Shown here piece after piece: positions 1 through 10,355 of a stretch of DNA of 31,146 nt. The DNA lies in contig NW_014578036.1 in NCBI RefSeq assembly GCF_000485595.1, forward strand, positions 1 to 31,146, read 5' to 3'. Within the stretch, counting starts at the first letter, position 1. Each line of letters starts with the position of its first letter. The notes beneath the pieces are model-generated. The model searched no databases. It worked only from the letters and a program-made list of their open reading frames with translations, and was not told the origin of the DNA. Both the position numbers and the translations under genes were made by a program. The DNA comes from Priapulus caudatus. Lineage: Eukaryota; Priapulida; Priapulimorpha; Priapulimorphida; Priapulidae.

Positions 1-3000
1 GATAAACGTGCACTTTTTTGGCTTTGCCCCCCCCCCATAGGTTAGGGGGTATCTCAGCATAAATTTATGTAATAAATTGTTACCAGTACGTAGTGTGTTA
101 CACAATGTTAATGTTTCGTAATGTAAACAATTGCTTAGTTTATTTGTGCCTTACTAATACTGTTTAGACTTATTATAATATGTAATCAACTTGCTAATAT
201 AATTTTTGCTGAAAAGATCGACATGAATTTCACGCGTCCACTCAACATTGCAGCAGATCATATAGTAACTAACTGATCTACGTCTGTACATCGTATCAGC
301 TCAGCCACCATTCTGTGTAGGATACAGCGTAAATGTATCTGAGAGCCAATTATATTTGGAAGAAGAGTGAGACACCAATCGCAGAAGGATCCAGTCGTCA
401 AGAACCGTCGGCGTTTGGTGTCACTGACTGCGACACCGATGAATTAACATTCACTTTGGCGCTAATTCCCCCAAAAGGACGTGGACCAACTCATTGGTCT
501 GGATGCAGCATACACGCTATTCAATTTTCCGTTATTAACATCGATAATTTATCGCATGAGTTCACGGCACTTTTTGTGATTTACGTAAATTTGTTACTGA
601 GCGATGTCGATGTACAACAAAATTTAGAACTGTATAGTTAATCTTCGCCGTGAATTATTACAGATATCGATAAATTAGTCTAAGGGCAAGTTTAAGATGT
701 AACTCCACAAATTAGAAAGGAGAAAAGGCGATTCGAAAAATGTTCGTAAGTGTTGTTTCTTATAATAATTATAGTAATATATATTATGCAACACTTGTGT
801 TTTTTAACGTTCGGCCACAATAGCGAACAAGCAGAATAAAGTTGAAACCAAGCATTTTAATTAAGACAACTACCTATAGTAATAGCTGTAGATAACGACC
901 GGTGATATGCCGACAGAAAAAACGTGTACAAAGCAATGTTAAGAGTAAAAATACATTCTATTCATTCAGAATTTCAACCATATTTAACTAAAAACATGTC
1001 CGACGTGGAGAAGTTTATACTGTATTTCGTTTCACATATTAAACTCGTTGGGGCTGCGTGGCTGTAGAATTACAAAAAATACTAAAAAATACTGTTTATC
1101 AAAGCACATAAGAGCACATTATGACTATAAATAATAGTCTGTAGTTCGCATTTGTTAATTCATATTATTGTAATGCAACAAGCACGATGTCCCGGTCGCA
1201 ACCGAAACCATAAATTCGTATGTACGCGCGCGTTACATCCGCCTTCGCGTATACGAGGATTTAACGCGTGCACCCGGATGTTACTATTTTCAAAACGATC
1301 CCGCGTACCGACTCAAACAGAATAACTATTCACACGATTTCAATTTTTCAACCAAAATAACCCCTCACCATGAGCATGCACAAGTCCATTTTAATTAAAA
1401 TGCATATACACGCGTAAAAACTGTTTACATCCGCGCTGATAATACAAACAATATTCGACCATTGCTACCATTCAGTTGAATATGACGTCCAGTCCATAAA
1501 ACAATTATAAACAATATTTCCCAGTTGTAACTATATAAATTTAAACACACACGTCAACGGCTTTTTATAAGGGACGTGTTCCTCACCAACACTACACCCA
1601 CAATATGTATACACGAATATCTTTCATCCTAAACAGATAGATGTCATCAGATTATCATGCAATCTATTCTCACATGCACCAAATTGTGTATGTGTACCAC
1701 TTGTGCCATCGTTTAAAATATAGTTAAGGTAGTCTTCAAAAATATATATTTCCCTGGTTAGTAGTCGATTGATATATAAGTAGAAAATACATGCACTATA
1801 CCAAGAACTTTATCTGAATTGCAGTTCTTTCGAGGTAGAACGAAATAGACTATGTTGCAATTACACACCTCACTACAACACACACCTATCTTGACATACA
1901 CACTAAAGATTGAGTACAGAAATATTCACATAGGGGCCAGAAAATGGCAGTTTGCCTTGAGGCACAGATCGAGAATCTAGCATAAATCTTGCCATACTAC
2001 TAATTGTAAGGCACGGCCCCAGAGCGTGACATAAAACTAAGCCTACCACCGAAGTGCGACGCACATATTACCCATATGTCGACCCGAACTATGCCTACCA
2101 CTAACTGTAAACCCAACTGCAACTGTACGCTAACCCTAAGTTACCCTAACCCTTATTAACAGACACGTTTGTAATGAGCCTGCCAATATCACCAATTCCC
2201 TGATCGCTGCACCCAATATACAATAAAAACATGTACAGCAGCAATAAAACACGCAACCCTGTCTCCTCCTCCTTCTCCTCCTCTGTAATACTCGCTTCAA
2301 ATGTACACTGGTTGGAATGAGGACATATCAGGGACAATATTAATATAAACTTTTACTGCGTCCTACTTCTAATAATTATAAAAAGTTTTTTCCCAGTGGT
2401 GTGAGCGCATCGTTTTCTGGCAACTTGAGAATTGGTATATATGCCCCCGTAATAGGTTTAGGAATCTACAGCTAATATCTTATATAGTATAATGTGTTTA
2501 CAGTTATATATCTTTACCAACGTGATCAAAACCACAGAAGAGTATCCAAATTCAGAAATATGCGGGTTCAAATCTAAACGTATCACACATGCTTGTATGC
2601 AATGTGTGAGAGTGAAAGACACAGGAGTTCACCGAACATTTGGTAACGGCAAACTACGTTCGTTGCTAAGGTTCTCAAGCGAAAGTAATCAAATAATATG
2701 TAATGACAAAAATAATCAACATATAAAAAAGCTAACAGAAAACTTCTTTCCTAAGCCATGTGTGAAAACTTATAAATGTGAAATTCAATGAAACCCACAT
2801 AGAGTGCAGTCAATTAAAATTTTCAAGGCACTATAGAACATGTGGTTGTCAATCTTTAGCAACACGAGGCAATTCATACAAATAAACAATACTGCTAAAC
2901 CACGACCAAATTCATACAACAAACTGGAACACATTTGATTCCCAATTTCTTCATTATTATAACGGATAACAATCGTGATGGTCACTTTACCTACTGTATA

Positions 3001-4494
3001 TAAATATATTCTTCTCACCTTTAATATACAAGTCAGGATTCTCGTATCACGTTCTTGTGCTTGTCAAATGACATCATAGAAATTCAATTCACAGTGAAAC
3101 TATTTCATCGCAGAAAGGCTACGCAATGAAGGTTTTTCCTAATAACTGAATAAACACAGAACTACTCTGCTTACATTCAGTCTAACTCATATGGTAGTAT
3201 TGTTGAAGGCTGTCACGTCGCAATAGTCAATTAAAGCAGTCAATATCTCTTAATGAAACATGGTCTGCAGTTATAGGCAATCAGTTGAGAAGGGAGGGGC
3301 GGGGTAGTGAGTCGTAGTCAGTGATCATGCCTGGTAATCTTTAGAATGGTGCGACGGTACGCTAAGCATGAGCTTCTGTACTGACCTGGTGAATTCACCT
3401 GAAATAACAATCAACAGCAATATGAACGTTTTTACGTGCCTACTCGTTTGCACATGGGAATACCAACTTTAAATTTGAAGACCTCACCCAGTTCACACAT
3501 AATACATGATAAAGACCTGGTCACGTATGAGAAACTGGTTTTAAACGTGAGAAAGCAGCATCATTTAAAAATTATAAGTATATACATCCATACACACCAC
3601 AGGAGCACAATTATTTTCTACAACTGGCTCACACGGAGCTCTACTGGATGAGTAAGTTATATACAAATGCTGTGTACATATTTAGTTAACAGTTTTACAT
3701 GTGAAAGTACCGGAAATTAAACGTGTGTACACTATGCAGGCGTTTTTGTGTAGCTTCCATGCCCTAGTACAAATACCAAAAGCATTTCCGAAAAAAGGTA
3801 TGTGATAGGCTCATCTCTTGGAAGTATTTATTGGTGCAATAATTAAGGTGCAACGACACCACAATATATATAACTTACAAACATGGTGTGTGGCAATACA
3901 CCACTGCATACTTAATGCTGATGGCTCAGCAATATATGAATCGTGTTTGTGTTGTGAATTAAAAATACAAGAAGAGAGAATGCAACTGAGGGGATTAACT
4001 ACTAGTTCTCAAATCTGCTACGGTGGAATAAAGCAATATGAAACAATTATATAACTTATAAACATGAGCCACATCTACATGAAGCTTTGAAAAATGTGGG
4101 GTTTTCATTGTTGCCACACTTGTCTACCATACCACATTATTCTACTTTTGTGCAAGGTTTTAAAACTTTTTTTTCAGATTGGTGTGGGGGGTCTTAAAAA
4201 CAGCGATAGTAAATAACTAGGATTCTAATAACTCGGGCTTGATAAAAACCAGACATTTTTCCTTGCATGGACCATGCCCCATGCCACTTGTCCTGATGTA
4301 GAAGCAGTAAGAGCGCCATGCAGTGTCACACATTACCACGTTACGGCCTAATGAGATGTTTCACCACAAGTAAAAATTGCTGTTGGACACCAGTGCACAT
4401 GATATGTCATAATCGTTGATGCACTATTGAAGAAATCTGCACCTAGTTTCTTAACCTGCACTCAATTTTAACCACCTCTTAAATGTGTACTCAC
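1..4494. other. AT-rich non-coding region, no supported gene
   Basis: This lies downstream of the minus-strand transporter gene. Open frames here are short (longest 102 codons, 333-641 plus) and I recognise no domain in any of them. A run of ten C lies near position 30, and a few degenerate CCCTAA units occur at about 2130-2155. The final exon of the transporter, which should encode its cytosolic C-terminus, may lie here or beyond the window edge, but I could not identify it. Confidence 0.5.
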
Positions 4495-4675
4495 CTAAAG
4501 CTCTCCTAATGACAAGCGGCCACCTATCCTGGAAGTATATGAATACGAAGTACACGGGAATTCCGCAGAGCGTGATGACGATGCCCATAATGGCAGGGAC
4601 GGGGTCCGTGTAAAATGGCATGACGCACAGTGCAAGGCACAACAGGAAGAAGGTAATCGGTATAAGGATGTTGAC
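4495..4675 (-). CDS. SLC7A8-like: LAT2/Asc-1-like amino acid transporter, exon 10 (TM11-12)
   Basis: On the minus strand an acceptor (CACAG) precedes 4675 and a consensus donor (GTGAGT) follows 4495, bounding 181 nt that begin in phase 0 and end with one extra base. The 60 codons open with VNILIP, continue through a hydrophobic stretch with LCLALCV, a short loop FYTDPVP, a second helix GIVITLCGIPVYFVFIYF, and end QDRWPLVIRRAL. This is the TM11-loop-TM12 pattern of SLC7 light-chain exchangers; VNILIP after PRPIK and GIPVYF in TM12 fit LAT2/Asc-1 best. These proteins exchange neutral amino acids at the plasma membrane, usually as a disulfide-linked heterodimer with SLC3A2; the linking cysteine lies in exons not present here. 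If the donor is not used, the frame runs on for about 14 codons (EYTFKRWLKLSAG) to a stop. This is the only copy of the exon in the window. Confidence 0.85.
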
Positions 4676-4786
4676 CTGTGAAAATAAAACGAAAAAAAAG
4701 CTGCAGGTAATGCGATTGAAAACCCAAATACATCATCATGTTCTTGCCAACGAAAACAACTGAAACTGCAGACCAACTGGATTTAA

Positions 4787-5496
4787 CCCTTTTAGAGGCA
4801 AGTTTTTGCCCAAATACGTAGTGATTTGGGCAAATTAATTCCCAAATTTTACCTAAAAACGGGTAACTTTGATTTAAACTTCTCTAGGGCATTATTTGAG
4901 GCTGAAATCATGGTGAAATAATTATGAGTATACATGAATACACTGTAAGAGTCAATAAGAGTAGAAAAAGTGCAACTTAATTCCTACCTTACTTATGTAT
5001 GATATTGTGAGAAGGATGTTTTGCATAGTCCAGAAGCATGCACATCATCATTTTCACTTTCATTCACCGATTCTGAGTCAGAACCAGGGAAATCATTGGG
5101 ATCTAGGTCACTACCACTATCTACAACCTCCTCTTCATCATCAGAATCAGATAGAAGTCCCACAACTTGCTGTATATTGAACGAACGGGGGCCTATTTCG
5201 CACAGAACGACGGGGTGATTTACTGGAGGTCGCCATCCTGAAACAACTTATGTACTTCCGGGTCTATAACCTTGTCAATTTGGTGATTCAATGAACATTT
5301 ACCATGATTTCAGCCTAAAGTGTGCCGTTTCGTGAACATCAGAGCCCTCTCGTGATAACCAGACCAACTAAACATTGAAATCTAGGCTTTAGCCAATCAG
5401 AGAGGCTGTTAGAAATGGCTTTGGTAAAAACGACATTTATGTCGTTCTGCCCATTCTATGGGAGGCGACATTAATGTCGCTCTGCCTCTAGAAGGG
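4787..5496 (-). mobile_element. piggyBac-like non-autonomous element with TTAA target duplication
   Basis: Both ends carry TTAA (4783-4786 and 5497-5500), the target site of piggyBac transposons. Directly inside are inverted termini CCCTTTTAGAGGCA (left) and, reverse-complemented, CCCTTCTAGAGGCA (right), which match at 13 of 14 positions. Subterminal palindromes sit near each end: a TTTGCCC/GGGCAAA pair at left and CGACATTAATGTCG at right. At 710 bp it is too short for a full transposase. It lies in the intron between exons 9 and 10. Its right end is repeated at about 26415-26634, where the large palindrome breaks off inside the element. Confidence 0.72.
4993..5236 (-). pseudogene. Remnant of piggyBac-like transposase N-terminus
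   Basis: Inside the TTAA-flanked element, a minus-strand ATG at 5236 starts MATSSKSPRRSVRNR, a basic stretch. The frame is then lost near 5165-5185. The next frame reads an acidic, serine-rich stretch that includes LLSDSDDEEEVVDSGSDL and ends at a TAA at 4993-4995. An acidic, disordered N-terminus ahead of the DDD transposase core is common in PGBD/piggyBac proteins, but no catalytic domain is present. The assignment rests mainly on the element's ends and TTAA flanks. It could also be an unrelated acidic open frame. Confidence 0.4.
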
Positions 5497-5601
5497 TTAA
5501 CTTTGCAAAGCAGATTGCATTGCAAATGACTGTAAATTAATTGCATGCCTGAAAAAAACACACACGCCCTCACACTCGAAAGCACGCACGTTCACACTCG
5601 A

Positions 5602-6010
5602 AAGCACGCACGTTCACACTTAACCAGCCTGTGGTGGGGATGTCTAACGTGGGACGTGGAGAGACGGAGCAGTAAGACCTGCCCAAGCACGCACGTTCAC
5701 ACTCAACCAGCCTGCGGTTGGGATGTCTAACGTGGGACGTGGAGAGACGGAGCAGTAAGACCTGCACAAGCACGCACGTTCACACTCGACCAGCCTGCGG
5801 TTGGGATGTCTAACATGGGACGTGGAGAAACGGAGCAGTAAGACCTGCCCAAGCACGCATGTTCACACTCGACCAGCCTGCGGTTGGGATGTCTAACGTG
5901 GGACGTGGAGAAACGGAGCAGTAAGACCTGCCCAAGCACGCATGTTCACACTCGACAGCCCGCGTTGATGTCTATCGTGGACTGAAGAGTGGACATCGAG
6001 CCAGTGTGAA
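5602..6010. repeat. 83-bp minisatellite
   Basis: Units begin CCTGCCCAAGCACGCACG at 5678, 5761, 5844 and 5927, exactly 83 bp apart. A partial unit precedes them, with a short GAAAGCACGCACGTTCACACT motif repeated near 5580-5620, and a decayed unit follows to about 6010. Unit differences are few (for example CCTGCCC against CCTGCAC), so the array is young or homogenised. It sits in the intron between exons 9 and 10. Frames across it are open on the minus strand only because the unit lacks stops. A single unit recurs near 13752-13850 and indel-rich units at about 25984-26340. Confidence 0.85.
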
Positions 6011-6212
6011 GTGTGTACGACCTGCCCAGCGAGCAGGAAATTTTTTTTTCACGGAGCTGTCTCTTTTTCAAAAGTTGTGCAAAAAAGAGCTCTCATCAAA
6101 AATTTACAGGGAGCCTAATTTGACCTGACGGGAGCATTTCGGAGGGTTAAGAGCTGAATCGCTCAACCGACGCCCAGTGTAGTTTTTTATACCTGCCATC
6201 TGAGAACCCTCC

Positions 6213-6362
6213 TTTAGATGGGACTGGCATGGTCTGGTCGCTTCCATCCAGCAGCAAGAGTCCAGCTGACCGAACGCCCAGACATGACATCTCGATGAAT
6301 TACTGACTAGTGATAGGCATTAGACGTCCGTCCAAGCACAAATGATCAGCGACAGAAAGCCA
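6213..6362 (-). pseudogene. SLC7A8-like: Damaged copy of transporter exon 9
   Basis: The acceptor (CTTTCAG) and the end of the exon align with the intact exon 9 at 14045-14194, and the total length is again 150 nt. Inside, several one- and two-base gains and losses destroy the frame; the intact version encodes LINYVSF, LLLLRWKRPDMPRPIK. The residual match to those codons is clear by eye. The GTAGGT donor is altered to GGAGGG. The same errors are present in the mirrored copy at 25568-25717. Likely raw-read error rather than a true pseudogene. Confidence 0.7.
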
Positions 6363-7053
6363 CTGAAAGAACATCTAATAAGTAAAATACAAGTAAAAAA
6401 ATCCCACTTTCACAAAATGTAAGTAATTCTCTTTACTGAGTAAATTGCTGCATTAATAACTTCCATTTTACTATATTGTTCATGTAAACCATACACTCAT
6501 ACCCATACATAGACTATATAGTCAGTGAAGAAAGCAGGATAATAATATCAAAATCGTTCCAGGTTTTTGGATTTTTAACTATTAAAACATCTTATCAGGT
6601 ATAGAATTGACGTACATAGATCCGAGTACTTACTTTAAGAAAAAATGCAAATTTTTCTTAATACAATACATCAATATAGAAAACGTGACTATCAACTTGA
6701 AACAACCAAGTGGCTACACACCACGATTTATCGCCGGGGGCCCACCGACAGCAGCGGCGGCAGCCAAAATAGTACAAAACGGATACACACAGAAAGCAAT
6801 AAATCTGAGTCTGCAACTGCATGCTGGATGCGCTAAAAGAGAACTAGAAAGATAGAGAACACAAGAGAACTAGAAAGATAGAGAACACAGAGAGAGCTAG
6901 AGAAGAGAGGGAGAGGAGGAAGGACAAGACACAGAGACAGAGGCAGAAGAGACAGAGACAGAACAGAGACAGAGACAGAGAGACACGAGAACAGAGAGAC
7001 AGAAGCGAGAGAAAGTAAGAAGACAGGAGAGACAAGAGAGACAGAGACAGAAA

Positions 7054-7096
<43 letters not shown>

Positions 7097-7112
7097 AGAG
7101 AGAGCGAGTGTA
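7054..7112. repeat. (GA)n microsatellite in intron 8
   Basis: This is nearly pure GA, within a wider GA-rich tract running from about 6840 to 7150. It lies just downstream of exon 8 on the minus strand. The same tract as CT repeats appears at about 17075-17302 (ending at the N gap) and about 24820-25095, and in reduced form at 28266-28305. Long serine/leucine-rich open frames across it are artefacts of the repeat. Confidence 0.9.
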
Positions 7113-7153
7113 TGGGAGGAGAGAGGAAAAGGGAGAAAGGAGAGAGATACTAC

Positions 7154-7244
7154 CACAAATACAAGAAGCAAAGGTATACCTTTCCACGTGATCATGGCCA
7201 GTGCATCTGTAACTCCTTGTCTAGCTCCAACGACAAAACAATCT
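7154..7244 (-). pseudogene. SLC7A8-like: Damaged copy of transporter exon 8
   Basis: This aligns with the intact 97-nt exon at 28312-28408 but is about 91 nt long. The frame starts VVGARQG, then slips so that the [10 protein letters not shown] stretch is lost. The donor reads GTAGTA where the intact copy has GTAAGT, a one-base loss. The mirrored copy at 24688-24778 is identical. This is consistent with long-read deletion errors. Confidence 0.7.
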
Positions 7245-7568
7245 CTGCAAAAAATCTGCACATTCAGTTTAATCCACGTTAAAAAAGCTCGCCCCAAACA
7301 TCTAAACAGCACACAAAACTGTCAATTCTCAGGCCACTTTCGGGTCCAAATTAGTCTTATAGCAAAAACATCAATTTTTTTTTGGTCACCACTTAGATTC
7401 AAAGACGGAGCTAACCCAAATAGAAACACTGACCTCACGCTTTCAAGAAAGCAACCGGCATAGCTAGTTTAAAATTCACCCATGTATGGCAGAAACCACC
7501 CAACACGCTGCACACTTGCAGTGTCAGCACGCCAATTGCATACCTCACGTAACTCGCTCGCATACCAC

Positions 7569-7673
7569 CTAGATACAGCGCAAAAATGCCCCTCCATTGA
7601 CCCCGACCAAAGTCAGCAGGCCACAAACAGGGCATACCCATGCCATCACTTCCAAGACAGCGATTTGCCCATG
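7569..7673 (-). pseudogene. SLC7A8-like: Damaged copy of transporter exon 7
   Basis: Homologous to the intact 104-nt exon at 28773-28876. It opens with TWANR, then frame slips occur after CGCTGTC, in the GTATGCCC stretch and in GGTCGGGGTC. The CAG acceptor appears as CGA and the end TCATCTAG as TATCTAG. Identical damage is seen in the mirrored copy at 24259-24363. Confidence 0.7.
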
Positions 7674-8258
7674 TCGCAAGAAAAGGTACATTGTCGCGTA
7701 CGTTCATAGCGAACCGCCAATTTTAAGATACCTGCATTCAAAACATGTAATATGGCGTACCACACGCAAATAAACAGCCCCATGATAAGCTAACCATAAA
7801 CATATAAACAAAGCCGCAAGAGCAGCTGCTCATACTGAAGGTCGTATGTACGGTATAAACGAACATTTAAAGTCGAAGCGTAGGACACCATTGATAGGCT
7901 CGATAAGCAATTACGCATGCGTACACAGCATTCATAGCAACCTTCTGCAAACTTCCCAAATTCAACATTGTTATAACAATCGCCGTGCACTGAAACTCTG
8001 TTTAATGGTCAATTTTGTGACCTAACGCTATCCCCTAACCCTATTAAAAAAATACCATAATTTGTATACATTGCAATAAAGTAGCATGTAACACACTGAC
8101 ATAAAGAACGCACTAGGAAATAGACATATAACGAGCATAAACCTCTCAACCAAGTTAGCTATGAAATCTCACGGTAAACAATTGGTAGCCTCATACATCC
8201 AGCATGTATATCACTAGCAAACCGTGCAGTCAAATTATTCAAACAGTAAAGCAAATCC

Positions 8259-8690
8259 ATGTTTAACACTCCTCTGAGGGTCAAAAGGTATGCCGCACTT
8301 ACCTCGCTATGTCAGCAGAAAGATACATTCATGGTCCTTATCATAAAGCATAAAATGCTAGTCACCGCTGAAAACAAAAAATTTTCAATCCGCCGTCATG
8401 ACCAATGTCCTCAGAAAATGTCTAAAATGCCTGTGCCTCTCATTACTTTGACCTGTGACCTCTGGCTAATTTTCTGGCACAGGATGTGTTTTCCTAACTA
8501 TGATGCTATTTTAGTTTTTTTTTCCTTGACATCATCTATCTCTTATCTATTTTTTTCCGTTAGATTTCTCTTTTTTTTTGTTCTAATTCTGCATTCCTAC
8601 GCTAACCGTTAATTTAAAAAGGGAATGTCCCCCTTCTTTTACACCTTCTGACCTTGACCTTTGAACCACAGCCTACAAACATTCCCAATT
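8259..8690 (+). repeat. Intron repeat module, copy M1
   Basis: About 430 bp, opening CATGTTTAACACTCCTCTGA, with an internal CCTCAGAAAATGTCT and ending in a TTGACCTTTGA-type segment. A related, clearly diverged copy (M2) follows in the same orientation at 9001-9370. M1 recurs in this window at about 15505-15910 (reverse), 23255-23680 (reverse) and 29480-29896 (forward), always paired with M2. No transposon ends or coding capacity are evident. The 117-codon frame here is present only in the error-bearing duplicated block. Confidence 0.7.
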
Positions 8691-8861
8691 GTCGGATACC
8701 CCCCACACGCCCGAAATCGGAACCGACGTAGAGCCGTTAAGATTTAATTGGCCCAAACTGTACCGGACGACGCACGACGGACCACGATCATGGATCTACA
8801 ACTCATCGACTGACTCCAGATGACTAAATACAGAAAACAGGTTAAATAATAAAAAATCAGA

Positions 8862-8945
8862 TGGGATTCGATTCAACGACCTTTCAGCCGTGACACCTGT
8901 GCTGTACGCGTTTGGCTATCCAGGCTTATTGGATTTCTAGATTAT
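8862..8945 (-). repeat. tRNA-like segment, possible SINE head
   Basis: Read on the minus strand, four noisy copies (8862-8945, about 15235-15312, about 23000-23070, about 30115-30190) agree on a stretch with GGATAGCCAAACGCGTACAG, then GGCTGAAAGGTCG, then a TTCGAATCCCATCTGA-like end. The last part resembles a Pol III B box with T-stem, and the first an A box. It lies between modules M1 and M2. No cloverleaf can be relied on because each copy has indels. It could be a tRNA-derived SINE or a tRNA relic. Confidence 0.4.
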
Positions 8946-9000
8946 GGATGTGCCATAAATATGACAACACTGTGACGTCATTGAGGCAGTTCAGGAATCC

Positions 9001-9370
9001 ATGTTTAAAACTTTAACCTCAGTCAACTCAACTTAACGTCAGTGGAAAGCACATTTCATGGTCCTTTCAATAAAGTGATAAAAATGGTAGGTCAGTGCTG
9101 AAACAAAAAAGTTTTTCACTCTGTCCATTAGGCCATGTCCTCAGAAAATGTCTGATATCTAACCTTTCCCCCACTGCCCTTTGACCTGTGACCTCCAATT
9201 TCGCACTGGTGATGGGTTTCCTGCCCATCACACTATACACTGAATAATAAGAGGTCGAGTCATTAAGATTTGTGCCGCAATTCCGTATTTCCTCTTATAC
9301 CTTAAGTTAAGGGGGAAATATTCCCCCTCCGTTTACACATCTTGACCTTTGACCCTTGACCCCCAAATTT
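9001..9370 (+). repeat. Intron repeat module, copy M2
   Basis: This is the second member of the direct pair. It shares CATGTTTAA, a CAGTGGAAAG...CATTTCATGG segment, GTCAGTGCTGAAACAAAAAA, TGTCCTCAGAAAATGTCT, TTTGACCTGTGACCTC and TTAAGTTAAGGGGGAA with M1. It ends in TTGACCTTTGACCCTTGACC, which contains a near-perfect direct repeat of the AGGTCA hexamer spaced by one base (minus strand). Other copies are at about 14770-15165, 22560-22940 and 30280-30690. Confidence 0.7.
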
Positions 9371-9399
9371 GTCATCCCGAGTCCTTTTCACGAAATCCT

Positions 9400-10005
9400 A
9401 TACAACATTCCAATGCAGTGAGAAGAGGACTGGACTCTTGACTGTAATGCCTACATAGGTCAGCGTTCTTCCTAGGAATTTCAGAGCATATTTATGGATG
9501 GATTGGTGTGCCCCCACCCCTCCGTTGAGTTGGTAACCTCTCGTTCTTTTTTTGCAATTTTGTTTTTACCTAATGAACAGGAAAGGAGTGAAAAACAGCA
9601 AACTAAACAATAAAAAAAACAAAGCTGGAAATTAAGGCATGTTTATTTAGGCAACTAAGGAATTTTGGAGGATTTACAAGATGTCGCAACTTAGCTCCAG
9701 CTCTGAAAGGTACGTTGGACCCAACAGGCATTAAAGAACTGGGGAGAACCCCGCATAAGATACGGAATAGAGACCGTATTCAGTGACCTAGTGTTTTCAG
9801 CAAACTGCGAATGGTATGCACAGATCTAAGCTTCTTAAACTAGTGAATGGGTCACCCAAGGGTGAATGAAATTATTTTGTGGTGAATGGAGAGTAATGGA
9901 TGAAAGACAAAAATTACGAAAAAACACAAGGAAATTTAGTCGCATGTGAATGAAATTTTGTCATAAAGACTCTCTGAGGGGATTGACGCTGTAAATGTAA
10001 TAGTT
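9400..10005. other. Intron 6 sequence, nothing recognised
   Basis: AT-rich intronic sequence between the M2 repeat and the splice-donor minisatellite. Decayed copies are at about 21910-22500 and 30710-31146. I see no coding frame, terminal repeat or RNA gene. Confidence 0.5.
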
Positions 10006-10009
10006 TGAG

Positions 10010-10355
10010 AAGCACCGCACTAGATTACCACAGCAACCGCCTCGCACTTACCACGGCAACCGCCTACTCGATTACCACGGCAACCGCCTACTCGATTACC
10101 ACGGTAACCACCTCGCGCTTACCACGGCAACCACCACTCGTTTACCACGGCAACCCCCCACTCGATTACCACGGCAACCCGCACTCAATTACCACGGCAA
10201 CCCCCACTCGATTACCACGGCAACCCCCACTCGATTACTATGGCAACCACTTTGCGCTTACCACGGCAACCGCCCACTCGATTACCAAAGCAACCCCCAC
10301 TCGATTACCACAGCAACCCCCCACTCGATTACCATGGCAACCGTTTCGCGCTTAC
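10010..10355 (-). repeat. Minisatellite made of splice-donor-like units
   Basis: About 14 units of 20-26 bp, in the form CGATTACCACGGCAACCCCC on the plus strand. Read on the minus strand, each unit is GGTTGCCGTGGTAAT(C/G), which repeats the last codons of exon 6 (GCGGTTGCCGTG) plus its GTAAG donor. The authentic exon 6 junction at 10355/10356 is the fifteenth member. At least three intronic units keep GTAAG; the one near 10045-10055 reads GTGGTAAGTG, a perfect consensus donor. A degraded mirror is at about 21576-21905. Confidence 0.85.

Larger units (their letters stand above)
5947..8871 (+). repeat. Near-identical inverted block, left copy
   Basis: This block matches the reverse complement of 23061-25983 essentially base for base. 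Five predicted frames of 66 to 117 codons are identical in both. The only difference I found is in the GA-rich microsatellite at about 6847-6895, with a 2-nt length change. Outside 5947 and 8871 identity falls abruptly. Exons 7, 8 and 9 inside carry frameshifts that both copies share but that are absent from other copies in the window. The same sequence was therefore placed twice in opposite orientation. Confidence 0.9.

Noticed and set aside
333-641. A 102-codon frame starting MYLRANYIW
   Set aside because: No domain, no codon or splice evidence, no copy to compare; not supported as a gene.
5545-5939. Overlapping frames with a repeated RPTLDIPT-like peptide
   Set aside because: The peptide repeat follows from the 83-bp minisatellite, whose length is not a multiple of three, so successive units change frame.
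5540-6010. 83-bp regular repeat as a CRISPR array
   Set aside because: The units are contiguous with no unique spacers, and the locus is animal nuclear DNA.
6833-7312. Open frames of 63-198 codons rich in serine and leucine over GA/CT tracts (also 16918-17371, 17795-18405, 24620-25272)
   Set aside because: They are translations of microsatellite sequence; only the few codons from exon 8 at one end are real.
8259-8612. A 117-codon frame, identical in the mirrored block at 23320-23673
   Set aside because: Identity comes from the duplicated block. The frame is broken in the other two copies and covers a non-coding repeat module.
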